Assembly: GCA_049601915.1 (NCBI GenBank)
Contig: JBMYRB010000004.1
Span: forward strand, 62,001-126,000
From: UBA8079 sp049601915
GTDB taxonomy: Bacteria > Pseudomonadota > Alphaproteobacteria > UBA6615
Length of the DNA stretch: 64,000 bases
Reading direction: 5' to 3'
A program made the translations under genes and the position numbers. The notes beneath the pieces are model-generated. The model made no database searches. It saw only the letters and a list, made by a program, of their open reading frames with translations, and had not been told where the DNA came from. Every line of letters starts with the position of its first letter. Positions within the stretch are counted from its first letter, which is position 1. Below, one piece after another: positions 27,742 through 37,176 of the stretch.

Positions 27742-28643
27742 CGGTTCTGCCACATGATTGTTTCGTCCGGTGCGCGTCCCTGGGCCAGCATCAACGCGCC
27801 GCTCACGGGGTCTTCCTGCGGCGCGCGCGCCCAGATTCGCAGGCGATCGGGTAGGAACGCATCGAGAGGTTCGGCCAACCCGCCGACCAGCGCTAGCGGA
27901 ATCTTGCGGCCGGAATCCAGCGCTTCCGCCAGCGCGTCGATTTCGCGTCCCGCTTCGTTGACGATCTCGAGTGCGGCCGTGTCGCCCCAGCCTGCATGTT
28001 CAACAACCAGGGGAGCAAGCTCGGCGAACTGTGCCGGTGGTGCGGCCAGCAGCCAGTCCAGCAGCGCATCGCGCGACTGACCGGTTTGCGCCATGACGGC
28101 GTGATGCATATCGGTGACCCGTTTTCGGAACCGCGTGTCGACGATTTGCGCGACCTGGGCGACCGCGCGCCGACCGATCCAAGCGCCGCTGCCCTCATCC
28201 CCGGTCATGAAACCCCAGCCGCCAACAAGGCGGCAACGCCCCGCCGCCTCGATGCGGTATCCAACACTCCCGGTACCGACGATGATCACGGCGCCAGGTG
28301 CGCCCCCATGCGCACCCAAAGCCGCGATATAGCCGTCGGTCGAGACCCGCATTCCCCCCGCCTGCGGACCCGCATCCAAGAACTTCTGTCGTTGAGCATT
28401 GTTGTTCGCCCCGGCGAGACCGATCCCGAAATGGGTATGGGACAGGTATTCACCATTCAGCGAGACGGCGCGGGACAGGTTTTCCAGCGCGCCCAGGATT
28501 TCATCCCACGCTTCCGTACCGCGCACGGTCAGGCTCGTCGGCCCGGTCATGGTTAGGCCAAGCCTGTTGCCGGACTCGTCGTAAAGGGCCACCCGCGTGT
28601 TGCTGGCGCCGCCGTCAACGCAACAATATAACCGTTCGCTCAT
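27738..28643 (-). CDS. BadF/BadG/BcrA/BcrD-type amino-sugar kinase (GlcNAc/MurNAc kinase-like)
   Basis: Predicted ATP-dependent kinase of the ASKHA fold, 301 residues. It has the phosphate-1 motif VDGGASNTRVAL, the second phosphate motif VIIVGTGSVGYR, GGWGFMTGDEGSGAWIG and ALVGGLAEPLD, all typical of GlcNAc kinase, GspK and Clostridium MurK. Its overlap with nagA and position opposite murQ suggest GlcNAc or MurNAc as substrate; MurNAc would complete the route from NamZ to MurQ. Glucosamine kinase activity is an alternative. The start MSERLYC replaces a longer open frame lacking similarity. Confidence 0.85.
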   Translation of the reverse strand: MSERLYCCVDGGASNTRVALYDESGNRLGLTMTGPTSLTVRGTEAWDEILGALENLSRAVSLNGEYLSHTHFGIGLAGANNNAQRQKFLDAGPQAGGMRVSTDGYIAALGAHGGAPGAVIIVGTGSVGYRIEAAGRCRLVGGWGFMTGDEGSGAWIGRRAVAQVAQIVDTRFRKRVTDMHHAVMAQTGQSRDALLDWLLAAPPAQFAELAPLVVEHAGWGDTAALEIVNEAGREIDALAEALDSGRKIPLALVGGLAEPLDAFLPDRLRIWARAPQEDPVSGALMLAQGRAPDETIMWQNR

Positions 28644-28768
28644 CGTCAGACGCAGCCATACCCTTCCATTGCGCCATCCTACACGAGACCCCGCGGTCTC
28701 ATGTTTGGGAAATGGTCGGCGCGGTTGCATATGCTATGGAGGATTCGGGATCTCAGGCAAAGTGGCAC

Positions 28769-29671
28769 ATGCGTAAAACCGAAGAATTCGCAGAAGCATT
28801 TCGCGACCTGGAAACGCGCAGCGACGAGGACATCGCCGCCGCGATCCTGGACGCCCAATCCAGCGGGCTTGCCGCGGTCCGCGATTCCGTCCCAGATTTG
28901 ACAGCCGCCGCACGCGCGGCGGCGGTGCGGTTGCGCGAAAATCCGTCCGGTCGCCTCATATACGGCGGTGCAGGAACATCGATCCGGCTCGGGGTTCAGG
29001 ACGGTGTCGAACTCGTGCCGACCTTCGGCTGGCCACATGCGCGGCTCGGCTATCTGATCGCCGGCGGCCGGGGGGCCCTCACCCAGACTGCCGAGGGTGC
29101 GGAAGACGATTCCGAACAGGCACGCCGCGACGTGGATACCCTCGAAGTCGGTACGGCGGATGTGTGCGTGACCTTGTCGGCCAGCGGCGTCACCCCCTAT
29201 GCGCTGGCGGCGTGTGCGGCAGCGCGTGAGGCTGGCGCCGTGACCATCGCCGTCGCCAACAATGGCGGCGCGCCCCTGCTGGAGGCCGCCGCCCATCCGA
29301 TCCTGCTTGAGACCGGCGCCGAGCCGATCGGCGGGTCGACTCGCATGACCGCGGGCACCGCACAGAAAGTCACGCTCAATCTCCTCTCGACCCTGATCAT
29401 GATCCGCCTCGGCCGCGTCTATCGCGGCATGATGGTCGACGTCATCGCGTCGAGCGACAAACTGCGCGACAGGGCCGCGCGGATCGTCATGGCGGCGGCG
29501 GGTGTCGAAGAAAACGCCGCACGCGCGGCACTCGCGGCGAGCGAGAATGCGGTCAAACCCGCCGTGCTGATCGCACATGGAATGTCTCTTGCCGAGGCAG
29601 AGGCATTGCTCGATGTCCATGGCGGCGATCTCCGCCTCGCGCTGGGCGACACCGCGGTAAGTTCAGGCTGA
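28769..29671 (+). CDS. murQ: N-acetylmuramic acid 6-phosphate etherase (MurQ)
   Basis: Cleaves the lactyl ether of MurNAc-6-phosphate to give GlcNAc-6-phosphate and D-lactate. The 300-residue SIS-domain protein has YGGAGTSIRLGVQDGVELVPTFGW and TQTAEGAEDDS, which carry the two conserved glutamates, and GGSTRMTAGTAQKVTLNLLSTL. The ATG at 28769 (MRKTEEF) matches the family start and length; an ATG at 28736 would add 11 residues. It is divergent from the kinase, and a ruined FemAB-like gene follows it. Confidence 0.93.
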   Translation: MRKTEEFAEAFRDLETRSDEDIAAAILDAQSSGLAAVRDSVPDLTAAARAAAVRLRENPSGRLIYGGAGTSIRLGVQDGVELVPTFGWPHARLGYLIAGGRGALTQTAEGAEDDSEQARRDVDTLEVGTADVCVTLSASGVTPYALAACAAAREAGAVTIAVANNGGAPLLEAAAHPILLETGAEPIGGSTRMTAGTAQKVTLNLLSTLIMIRLGRVYRGMMVDVIASSDKLRDRAARIVMAAAGVEENAARAALAASENAVKPAVLIAHGMSLAEAEALLDVHGGDLRLALGDTAVSSG

Positions 29672-29683
29672 TCCTGCATATCA

Positions 29684-30630
29684 AGCGACCTCAACCCGTT
29701 CCGGATCATCTGGAAGCGCCATGGCCGCGACCAGTGGGACACGATGCTCGCCGCATGCAAGCGCCCGACCCTCACCCAGACCGCAAACTATGCTCTGGCG
29801 CTGCACGAAGTGCAGGGCGCCAAGGCCGATTTCGGCCTGATCCGCTTCAACAAACAACCCATCGGGCTGGTGGTCGCCCACGGCAAGCCGATCTTGCGCA
29901 CCCCCGGCAGCCAAACGATCTACCGCGGCCCGCTCTGGATCCATGACGAAATTCCCGGGCAGATGCAGAAACTGGCTCTCGAACTGCTGCGCAAGCGCTT
30001 CCGCCTGCGCCGCGGGCGGCCGGTCACCTTCCACCCCGAACTCGAAGACACGCTCGAGCATCGCGTACAGATGCTGGCGCCGGCTTAAAGCGAGTTGCGG
30101 AAGGCTATCGGACCATCTGGCTAGACCTGACAAAACCGCTCGATGCGCTGCGCGGGGAGCAGAAACAGAATTGGCGCAATGCGCTTGTTCAGGGCGAGCG
30201 GAACGACCTCACGATCATTGACGACCGGGACTGCACCCGCCTCGGCTGACTCATGGCACAACATACGGAATATATGGAACTGGGCGGTTATCGCGGCCCC
30301 TCGGGCGAATTGATCGACGCCCTGTACCGCCACGGCAACGCGACCGCGGGTCTGCGGCTGCTGATCGCCGAACATGCCGGCACCCCGGTCGCCGGGGTCC
30401 TGCTGGCCAATCAGGGCAAGGCTGCCACCTATCTGATGGGCTGGACCGGCGACGACGGACGCGACCTGCGCGCCACGCATCTGCCGCTCTGGCGCGCCAT
30501 CGAGCTTCTGAAGGGTGACGGTTTCGAGGGGTTCGATCTGGGCGGTATCAGTGCCAAGGCACCCGGTGTCGAGCGCTTCAAATCGGGGCTGGGCGGCACT
30601 GAAGCCTGGCTGATCGGCGGTTACGTCTAG
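29684..30630 (+). pseudogene. FemAB-like (GNAT-fold) peptidoglycan acyltransferase, disrupted
   Basis: Pieces of one FemAB-type gene lie in two frames. From 29744 the frame reads LTQTANYALALHEVQGAKADFGLI and PIGLVV, ending at TAA 30086. About there the reading shifts to another frame with GLKRVAEGYRTIWLDLTKPLD and QNWRNALVQGERNDL, which meets TGA at 30247. It then continues with YMELGGYRGPSGELIDALY to a TAG at 30628. The intact family adds amino acids to cell-wall or lipid targets. No good start codon precedes 29744. Two independent lesions make a sequencing error unlikely but not impossible. Confidence 0.8.
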
Positions 30631-30644
30631 GCAGAAACGCCTAG
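30627..30644. other. Hairpin spanning two convergent stop codons
   Basis: CTAGGC at 30627-30632 pairs with GCCTAG at 30639-30644 around a 6-nt loop. The stems contain the TAG stops of the FemAB-like remnant (plus) and dusA (minus). There is no T-run, so any termination role is weak. Confidence 0.4.
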
Positions 30645-31657
30645 GCGGCAACGCGTTGCTCATCCTCGACGAAGCTGGCCGCCTCGCGAACAAGGCCGGC
30701 TGCCTCGGCCGGTGATCCGTCGAATCCGGGCGCATTCTCCGAGAGATAGCGTCGCCAGGCCCGTGCACCGCGTAGCCCGTTGAACAGACCCAGGATATGC
30801 CGCGTCATGCCCATAAGATGGCGACCCTCGGCGATTTCGCGCTCAATATAGGGGCAGTAGGCCTCGATCACCGCGTGGCGGCTCTCTGCGTCGGTCGCTG
30901 CGTCAAAAAATCGCTGGTCCGCCTCTGCCAGCACATAGGGGTTCTGGTAGGCCGCGCGGCCCAGCATCACACCGTCTACATGACGAAGATGCGCGGCGGC
31001 CGCGTCGAGGTCGTCGATCCCGCCATTGATCGTCACATGCAAATCCGGGCGTTCCGCCTTCAGGCGATGGACCAGGTCATAATGCAGTGGCGGTATCTCC
31101 CGATTTTCCCGGGGGCTCAGCCCCTCGAGCCACGCCTTGCGGGCATGAACAATGAAATGTTCGCAGCCCGCCGCCGCCACTCGGTCCACGAAGTCGATGA
31201 GTGTCTCCCATTCGGGCTGATCGTCGATGGCGATGCGGTGTTTGACCGTCACCGGGACATCCACGGCCTGGCGCATCGCCGCCACACTTTCGGCCACCAG
31301 GTCGGGCTCCGCCATCAAACAGGCACCGAACCGGCCGGACTGCACCCGGTCCGACGGGCAGCCGACATTTAGATTGACCTCGTCGTAGCCGAGATCGGCA
31401 CCGATCTTTGCGCATTCCGCCAGCGCCGCGGGTTCCGACCCGCCGAGCTGCAGCGCGACGGGATGTTCGGCCGGGTCGAAGGCCAGCAGCCGGTAGCGCG
31501 GACCATGCAGGATCGCACCGGTGGTGACCATTTCCGTGTACAGCCGCACATGGGCACTGATCAGGCGCAGAAAGAACCGCTCATGCCGATCCGTCCAGTC
31601 CATCATCGGCGCCACGGACAACGGCGCGGCCGAAGAGTTTTCGATCTCTGGCATCAT
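30641..31657 (-). CDS. dusA: tRNA-dihydrouridine synthase A
   Basis: FMN enzyme that reduces uridine 20/20a in the tRNA D-loop. The 338-residue protein starts its barrel with LSVAPMMDWTDRHERFFLRL, and has catalytic Cys100 in NLNVGCPSDRVQSGRFGACLM, KHRIAID, and FIVHARKAWLEGLSPREN, all DusA signatures. The start is drawn at an ATG pair just before MPEIEN; a GTG 24 bases upstream is possible. It converges with the FemAB-like remnant. Confidence 0.95.
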   Translation of the reverse strand: MMPEIENSSAAPLSVAPMMDWTDRHERFFLRLISAHVRLYTEMVTTGAILHGPRYRLLAFDPAEHPVALQLGGSEPAALAECAKIGADLGYDEVNLNVGCPSDRVQSGRFGACLMAEPDLVAESVAAMRQAVDVPVTVKHRIAIDDQPEWETLIDFVDRVAAAGCEHFIVHARKAWLEGLSPRENREIPPLHYDLVHRLKAERPDLHVTINGGIDDLDAAAAHLRHVDGVMLGRAAYQNPYVLAEADQRFFDAATDAESRHAVIEAYCPYIEREIAEGRHLMGMTRHILGLFNGLRGARAWRRYLSENAPGFDGSPAEAAGLVREAASFVEDEQRVAA

Positions 31658-31721
31658 GCGCAACTCATACGCCAATTGCACGTGGACGTTAAGGGTATCC
31701 TTGCCGGCCCGCCGGAGCGCG

Positions 31722-32191
31722 TCAGGCCTGCCGTTTCCGGCGCATGTCGGTCGTCCACACCCGCAGATCCACCAGCACCTTCATCGTCGCAGCGATGACG
31801 ATCGTGCAGAGTATGACCTCCGAGGTCGTCTCCATGGTCCCCTGAATGAGCAGGGCATGCACAACGCTACCGATCACGGTGATAAGAGCCAGCGAGGTAT
31901 GCCCCAGCCGCCAGACCCACCAGCGCAGGCGGAAAAGAATGTCGGTGCCCGGAACAGGAACGCGTCCAGGGCATCCGGCGGGCTGGTAATCCATAAGCCG
32001 ACGACGTGGGCTACGACGGCCGTCACGCGGCCAGTGCCGACCCAGCGATAAATTCGGCGGCTCTGATGAACGGACAAGTCCGGAAGGTAACCGCCGGCCA
32101 GCAAGGGTTGCAGCAGCAGGAGAGACATCGCGACAACACCGGCGAACCTGCCGGACAGTGAGAAACAGGCCCGGATCGACGCCGTCGATCG
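31722..32191 (-). pseudogene. Ferric-reductase-like transmembrane protein, frameshifted remnant
   Basis: Two minus-strand frames together resemble a small ferric-reductase-like membrane protein. The first reads SLLLLQPLLAGGYLPDL, then RRIYRWVGTGRVTAVVAHVVG and ITSPPDALDAFLFRAPT, ending its similarity near 31933. The second takes over at 31931 with LRWWVWRLGHTSLALITVIG and SVVHALLIQGTME, and ends RRKRQA. A stretch equal to about one membrane segment seems missing at the junction, so a deletion changed the frame. Heme-type histidines are visible in both parts. It lies 30 bp after the FMN oxidase gene on the same strand. No clear start survives. Confidence 0.65.
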
Positions 32192-32221
32192 TCACGCCGA
32201 AGCATTCATTCGCGACGCCGA

Positions 32222-33454
32222 CTAGAAGTCCCACGCCGTCGGGTGGCGATGGCCCAGTTCGCGGGCGGCCGCGAGATCACGCGCGCCGACCTGGCGCAGC
32301 GCCTCGCGCAGTTCCTCGATAAAAAAATCGGCGACGAAGTCCGGCCCCTCGTCACCCAGCGCAGCCAGCCCGTACATGAATGCGCGGCCGATCAGGTTGA
32401 ACCGCGCACCCAGTGCGGTGGTCCGCACGAGGTCAACCCCGCTGCGTAGACCGCCGTCGAACAAAATCTCCGTCTGCCCGCCGGCTGCTGCAACGATGCC
32501 CGGCAACATATCTACAGAGGCCGGCGCGGCCTCGAGCTGACGGCCGCCGTGATTAGAGACCACGATGCCGTCCGCCCCCAGCGCGACCGACTTCTCCGCG
32601 TCACCGGGGTGCAGGATGCCCTTGATGATCAGCGGCCCCTTCCAAGCGTCACGGAACCGCGCGATCTCGTCCCAGGTGAACGAGCCCCCGCCCTCCCCGC
32701 GGGCAAACTCTGCGGCCTCCGCGGGCGTCGGATTGTCGCCGACATATTTCTGCATGTTGGCAAACAGGTTCTGACCGTTGCGGAAATAGGCCCGCAACCA
32801 GGCCGGGCGGGTCACCACATCGGCGATCGTGCGCGGGCCGATCCGGTAGGGCAGTACCAAGCGGTTGCGCAGTTCGCGTGGGCGCTTGGTACGGGCCGGA
32901 ACGTCGATCGTGACCACCAGTGCGGCGACCCCGGCGGCCGTCGCCCGGGCGATCCAGTCCATGTTGATCGCGAGGTCATCATGCGGCATCCGGTAAATCT
33001 GGAACCAGGCAAAGCCCCCCGCCAGTTCGGCTACCTCTTCGACCGTGGCCAGCGCCGAACTGCCAAGCGTGAACGGAATCTCGTTCGCGGCAGCGGCGCG
33101 GGCGAAGACCTTCTCGCCACCCGGCAGCACAAGACCCGGCAGACCCATGGGCGCAATTGCGAACGGTCCGGCGTAGCGCTTGCCAAACAGCTCGACCGAG
33201 GTATCCGCACGGAAGTTCTCCACCCCGTAGCGCGGCAGGATCTCGATCCCGTCGAGTGCCGCGGCATTGCTCTTACGATTCGGCTCATCCGCCCCTGCGG
33301 CACCGTCGACATAGTCGAAGGCGAAACGCGGCACCCGCTTGCGTGCCTTCGCACGCAAATCGCCGATCGTCGGGTAGAACATTTTGAGCCGGCCCGCACG
33401 CGTCGTTGTGTCGGGTCGGCCGGCCGTGACCTTGTAGTCGGGTTCTTCGGTCAT
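32222..33454 (-). CDS. FMN-dependent alpha-hydroxy-acid oxidizing protein (LldD-like)
   Basis: Flavoenzyme of the L-lactate dehydrogenase / glycolate oxidase family, 410 residues. FMN and substrate sites are visible: FDYVDGAAGAD, PFAIAPMGLPGL, WFQIYRMPHDD, TIDVPARTKRPRELRN, the catalytic histidine and arginine in SNHGGRQLE, and FDGGLRSGVD. The substrate could be L-lactate, mandelate or another 2-hydroxy acid. The ATG overlaps the stop of the GNAT gene (ATGA), so the two are coupled. Confidence 0.88.
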   Translation of the reverse strand: MTEEPDYKVTAGRPDTTTRAGRLKMFYPTIGDLRAKARKRVPRFAFDYVDGAAGADEPNRKSNAAALDGIEILPRYGVENFRADTSVELFGKRYAGPFAIAPMGLPGLVLPGGEKVFARAAAANEIPFTLGSSALATVEEVAELAGGFAWFQIYRMPHDDLAINMDWIARATAAGVAALVVTIDVPARTKRPRELRNRLVLPYRIGPRTIADVVTRPAWLRAYFRNGQNLFANMQKYVGDNPTPAEAAEFARGEGGGSFTWDEIARFRDAWKGPLIIKGILHPGDAEKSVALGADGIVVSNHGGRQLEAAPASVDMLPGIVAAAGGQTEILFDGGLRSGVDLVRTTALGARFNLIGRAFMYGLAALGDEGPDFVADFFIEELREALRQVGARDLAAARELGHRHPTAWDF

Positions 33455-34188
33455 GGAGAGATCTCCGGATCAATGGCCACCAGGATGGGCTTTGTCAGCG
33501 CCGACAGATGTTGCTTCTGGCTGCCGTCCGCGCGGAAATTTTCCGGATGGAGCCAACACTCATAGGCGGCTCTCAGCTCCGGCCATTCCGACACGACACA
33601 GGCATACCAGGCCGTATCGCGCGAGCGCCCGCGATGAATCAGATGGTCGCGAAACACGCCCTCAAAGGAAAACCCCAGCCGTTGGGCCGCCACCCGTGAG
33701 GGGCGGTTGAAGCTGTGGCATTTCCATTCATAGCGCCGGTAGCCTGCCTCGAAGGCCCACTGCATCATCAGATACATGGCCTCGCTCGTCACCCGGCCGC
33801 GCTGTATCGCTGGGGCGTAATGCACATGCCCCACCTCGATCGAACCATGCTCGGGGTTGATTCGCATGTAACTCACCATCCCCGCCGCGCGCCCGGTTGT
33901 GGTATCGATGATGGCATAGAAGAACGGGTCCGCATAGAAGCAGCTCCCGGCCATCCATGCTTCGAAGTCGCTCAGGCTATCGAACGGCCCATAGGGCAGA
34001 TACGACCAGTCGCGCCCGTCCTTGTCTTCGCTGAAGTGCTCATGCAGGTCGGCACCATGGGCCGCAATATCCAGCGGCTCCAGCCGGCAGAAACGCCCCG
34101 CCAAGGCCTCACGCGGCGGGCGTGGCGGCGGCGTCCAGTCGGGCAAGGCCGGGCCGACCGGCAGGCCTAGTGCATTCGTCTCGGTCAT
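33451..34188 (-). CDS. GNAT family N-acetyltransferase (RimJ/RimL-like)
   Basis: A 245-residue acetyl-CoA-dependent acyltransferase. The GNAT core runs from about residue 28 (LAGRFCRLEPLD) to 205, with HVHYAPAIQRGRVTSEAMYLM, YRRYEWKCHSFNRPSRVAAQRLGF and FEGVFRDH as family motifs. The protein substrate or small-molecule target is unknown. It lies 13 bp after guaA and overlaps the hydroxy-acid oxidase. Confidence 0.87.
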   Translation of the reverse strand: MTETNALGLPVGPALPDWTPPPRPPREALAGRFCRLEPLDIAAHGADLHEHFSEDKDGRDWSYLPYGPFDSLSDFEAWMAGSCFYADPFFYAIIDTTTGRAAGMVSYMRINPEHGSIEVGHVHYAPAIQRGRVTSEAMYLMMQWAFEAGYRRYEWKCHSFNRPSRVAAQRLGFSFEGVFRDHLIHRGRSRDTAWYACVVSEWPELRAAYECWLHPENFRADGSQKQHLSALTKPILVAIDPEISP

Positions 34189-34201
34189 CCTGCTTCGCGC
34201 G

Positions 34202-35770
34202 CTATTCCCACTCGATCGTGCCGGGCGGCTTCGATGTTACATCGTAGACCACACGGTTGATCCCGCGCACCTCGTTGATGATGCGTGTCGCCACGCCCGC
34301 CACGAAGGCATGCTCGAAGGGATAGCTGTCGGCCGTCATGCCGTCGGTCGAGGTCACGGCCCGCAGGGCGCAGACATGGTCATAGGTCCGCGCATCCCCC
34401 ATCACGCCGACGGTCCGCACGGGCAGCAGCACGGCGAAGGCCTGCCAGATCGCGTCATACAGGCCCGCCTTGCGGATCTCGTCGAGATAGATCGCGTCCG
34501 CCTGGCGCAGAATTTCAAGCTTCTCACGGTCGAAGTCGCCCGGCATCCGAATCGCCAGCCCCGGTCCCGGGAACGGGTGGCGCCCCACGATCTCATGGGG
34601 CATTCCCAGCTCGCGGCCCAGATCGCGCACTTCGTCCTTGAACAGTTCGCGCAGCGGTTCGACCAGCTCCATGTTCATGCGCTCGGGCAGGCCGCCAACG
34701 TTATGGTGGGACTTGATGGTCGCGCTTGGACCACCGAAAGGACTGACGGATTCGATGACGTCGGGATAGAGCGTTCCCTGGGCGAGGAAGTCCGCCCCGC
34801 CGACCTTCGCCGCCTCCTCCTCGAACACATCAATGAAGGTGCCGCCGATGATCTTGCGCTTCGTCTCCGGGTCCGAGACGCCCTGGAGCTTGTCGAGGAA
34901 CATGTCCTTCGCATCGCGCACCACCAGCGAAATGTTGAAGCGGTCGCGAAACACCTGCTCCACCTCTTCCACCTCACCGGCCCGCAACAGGCCGTGATCG
35001 ACGAAGATGCAATTCAGCTGATCGCCAATCGCCTCGTGGATCAGCACCGCGGCAACGGAGCTGTCCACGCCGCCGGACAGTCCGCAGATCACGGTACCGT
35101 CGCCAACCTGGTCGCGGATTTTCTTGATCTCGGCGGCGCGGAACGCGGCCATGGTCCAGTCGCCGCGGCAGCCGGCCACATGATGGACGAAATTCGACAG
35201 CAGCCGTGCGCCATCCTTGGTGTGGACGACCTCGGGGTGGAACTGAACACCGTAGAATTTTCGATCATCGTCCGCGATGGCCGCGAACGGTGCGCCGGGG
35301 CTGGTCGCAACGGGGCGAAACCCCTCCGGCAGCCCGGTCACCCGGTCACCATGGGACATCCAGACCTCGGGCACGGTGCCCGGCAGCCAGACCCGGTGAA
35401 ACAGGCCGCAATGGTCGGTCACTTCGAGGAGCGCGCGGCCGAATTCCTGATGATCGGAATCTTCGACCACACCACCCAGCGCATGACACATTAACTGCTG
35501 GCCGTAGCAGATGCCGAGCACCGGTACGCCACGTTCGAAGACAATCGGATCGACCTTCGGGGCCTCGTCCGCCATCACGCTGGCAGGGCCGCCCGACAGG
35601 ATGATCGCATCGGGAGCAAAATCCTCGACGAACGCCTTGTCGATCCGGAAACAGGGGTGAATTTCGCTGTACACACCGGATTCACGCACGCGCCGCGCGA
35701 TCAGCTGGGTGACTTGCGAACCAAAGTCGACGATGAGGATTTTTTCGGAGACGGGAATCGATGTAGCCAT
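34202..35770 (-). CDS. guaA: GMP synthase (glutamine-hydrolysing)
   Basis: Converts XMP to GMP using glutamine ammonia. The 522-residue protein has the class I glutaminase nucleophile in VLGICYGQQLM, the His/Glu of VQFHPEVVHT, the PP-loop LSGGVDSSV of the ATP pyrophosphatase domain, and the C-terminal dimerisation domain ending with SKPPGTIEWE. Order and length are canonical. guaB lies two genes upstream on the same strand, so the GMP branch of purine synthesis is clustered here. Confidence 0.97.
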   Translation of the reverse strand: MATSIPVSEKILIVDFGSQVTQLIARRVRESGVYSEIHPCFRIDKAFVEDFAPDAIILSGGPASVMADEAPKVDPIVFERGVPVLGICYGQQLMCHALGGVVEDSDHQEFGRALLEVTDHCGLFHRVWLPGTVPEVWMSHGDRVTGLPEGFRPVATSPGAPFAAIADDDRKFYGVQFHPEVVHTKDGARLLSNFVHHVAGCRGDWTMAAFRAAEIKKIRDQVGDGTVICGLSGGVDSSVAAVLIHEAIGDQLNCIFVDHGLLRAGEVEEVEQVFRDRFNISLVVRDAKDMFLDKLQGVSDPETKRKIIGGTFIDVFEEEAAKVGGADFLAQGTLYPDVIESVSPFGGPSATIKSHHNVGGLPERMNMELVEPLRELFKDEVRDLGRELGMPHEIVGRHPFPGPGLAIRMPGDFDREKLEILRQADAIYLDEIRKAGLYDAIWQAFAVLLPVRTVGVMGDARTYDHVCALRAVTSTDGMTADSYPFEHAFVAGVATRIINEVRGINRVVYDVTSKPPGTIEWE

Positions 35771-35853
35771 AGGGATATTTAGCCGATTCGAATTGGCCCC
35801 GCACTAGCGCTAATCGGCTTCATCCACAGGCGAGCGCGTGTACACCAAAACAA

Positions 35854-37137
35854 TCACGACCGACGCGCCAACACTGCCGCATACATGCCATCGGTATCAT
35901 GCCGGCTGGGGGTCAAAACAAGGTCGGTTTCACACCCCAATTCGGCGACCAACGAAGGTGCCAGGATGTCCGCTATGGGAAGACGCCGGAAGTCCGGATG
36001 ACGGGCCAGGAACTCATCGACACGCGCGCGGCCTTCGCGCTCAAGCACCGAACAGACCGCGTAGATGATTTGCCCGCCTTCACGCAGCATGGTCGTGGCG
36101 GTCTCAAGAAGGCTGTCTTGCGTGCGCGCGTAGTCGTCGATCGTGCCCGGGCTTGTACGCCAACGCATATCCGGGCTGCGCCGCCATGTGCCCGTGCCCG
36201 AACAGGGTGCATCGATCAGCACCCGGTCCGCCCAGCCCTTTAACTCAGCGGGTGCTGCGTCGACCGGGACAGCGAGACTTCGCAAACCCTCGACACCCAG
36301 CCGCTCTGCCCGAGGGGCCGTGTGCGCAAGGCGTGACTGCGACACGTCGCAGGCCACAATTTCGGCCGCGTTTCCAGCCCCCGCCGCCAGCGCCAGCGCC
36401 TTGCCGCCCGCGCCGGCACAATAGTCGACAATTCGCAGGCCCTGCGCCGCGCCCACCATGGCTGTGACCAGCTGGCTGGATTCGTCCTGCGGCTCGACCA
36501 TGCCTTCGCGATAGGCGCCGAGCTGTTGAAAATTCCCGCGCGTCGCGCTGCGCAAGCCCGTCGGGCTGTACGGTGTCGGTTCCGCATCATATCCATCAGC
36601 CGCGAGCCGCGCCCGTGCCACTTCGCGGGTGGCGCGCAGAGTGTTGACCCGCAAATCCACCGATGCTGTCCGATTCAGCGCCGCGAGCTCGTCCGCCGCG
36701 CCGTCGCTCCACTGATCGAGAAACAACGGATAGAGAGCCTCGGGGCAATTGACCGCCACATGGGGTGGGGCGGATGCTGCGTCCAGGTCGCCGATCGCGG
36801 CCACCAATGTCGTTTCGTCATCGCTCAGTGGTGGCGGACCATAGCCGGAGCCGCCGAAATGCGCGCCGACCTCACTGAGTACGTTCAGGCCTAGGTCAGC
36901 GATGACCCGTAAACGTGGGTTCTCCGGATCGCCGGCGGCGGATTGTACCAGCCAACGGCGAAGCGCGCCTGTGCGAAAATCCGTGTAGACTCCTTCCCGG
37001 ATAGCGCGCCGGTCGCCCGATCCGGCGAACCGATGACCGCGAAACCAATCGGCCAGCACAGCGTCTGCGGGCGCATCACCGCGGGCAATCTCGGTCAGGA
37101 TTTCGATGGTGGCGGCTGTGCGCGCAGCGGGGGTCAT
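35854..37137 (-). CDS. RsmB/NOP-family RNA cytosine-5 methyltransferase
   Basis: Predicted SAM-dependent m5C methyltransferase acting on rRNA or tRNA. The 427-residue protein has an N-terminal NusB-like helical region, VDLRVNTLRATRE, the SAM motif IVDYCAGAGGKALALA, the catalytic motif DAPCSGTGTWRRSPDMRW and the second cysteine in IYAVCSVLEREG. It resembles RsmB but lacks a confident length match, so the target base is left open. It sits between guaB and guaA. Confidence 0.9.
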   Translation of the reverse strand: MTPAARTAATIEILTEIARGDAPADAVLADWFRGHRFAGSGDRRAIREGVYTDFRTGALRRWLVQSAAGDPENPRLRVIADLGLNVLSEVGAHFGGSGYGPPPLSDDETTLVAAIGDLDAASAPPHVAVNCPEALYPLFLDQWSDGAADELAALNRTASVDLRVNTLRATREVARARLAADGYDAEPTPYSPTGLRSATRGNFQQLGAYREGMVEPQDESSQLVTAMVGAAQGLRIVDYCAGAGGKALALAAGAGNAAEIVACDVSQSRLAHTAPRAERLGVEGLRSLAVPVDAAPAELKGWADRVLIDAPCSGTGTWRRSPDMRWRTSPGTIDDYARTQDSLLETATTMLREGGQIIYAVCSVLEREGRARVDEFLARHPDFRRLPIADILAPSLVAELGCETDLVLTPSRHDTDGMYAAVLARRS

Positions 37138-37176
37138 ATATGCTTCCGCCGAACGATGAACCGGGTGGCGGCCGGG

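Noticed and set aside
34022..35494. A 490-codon plus-strand open frame opposite guaA
   Set aside because: guaA motifs are complete on the minus strand; the antisense frame lacks any recognisable domain or start signal.
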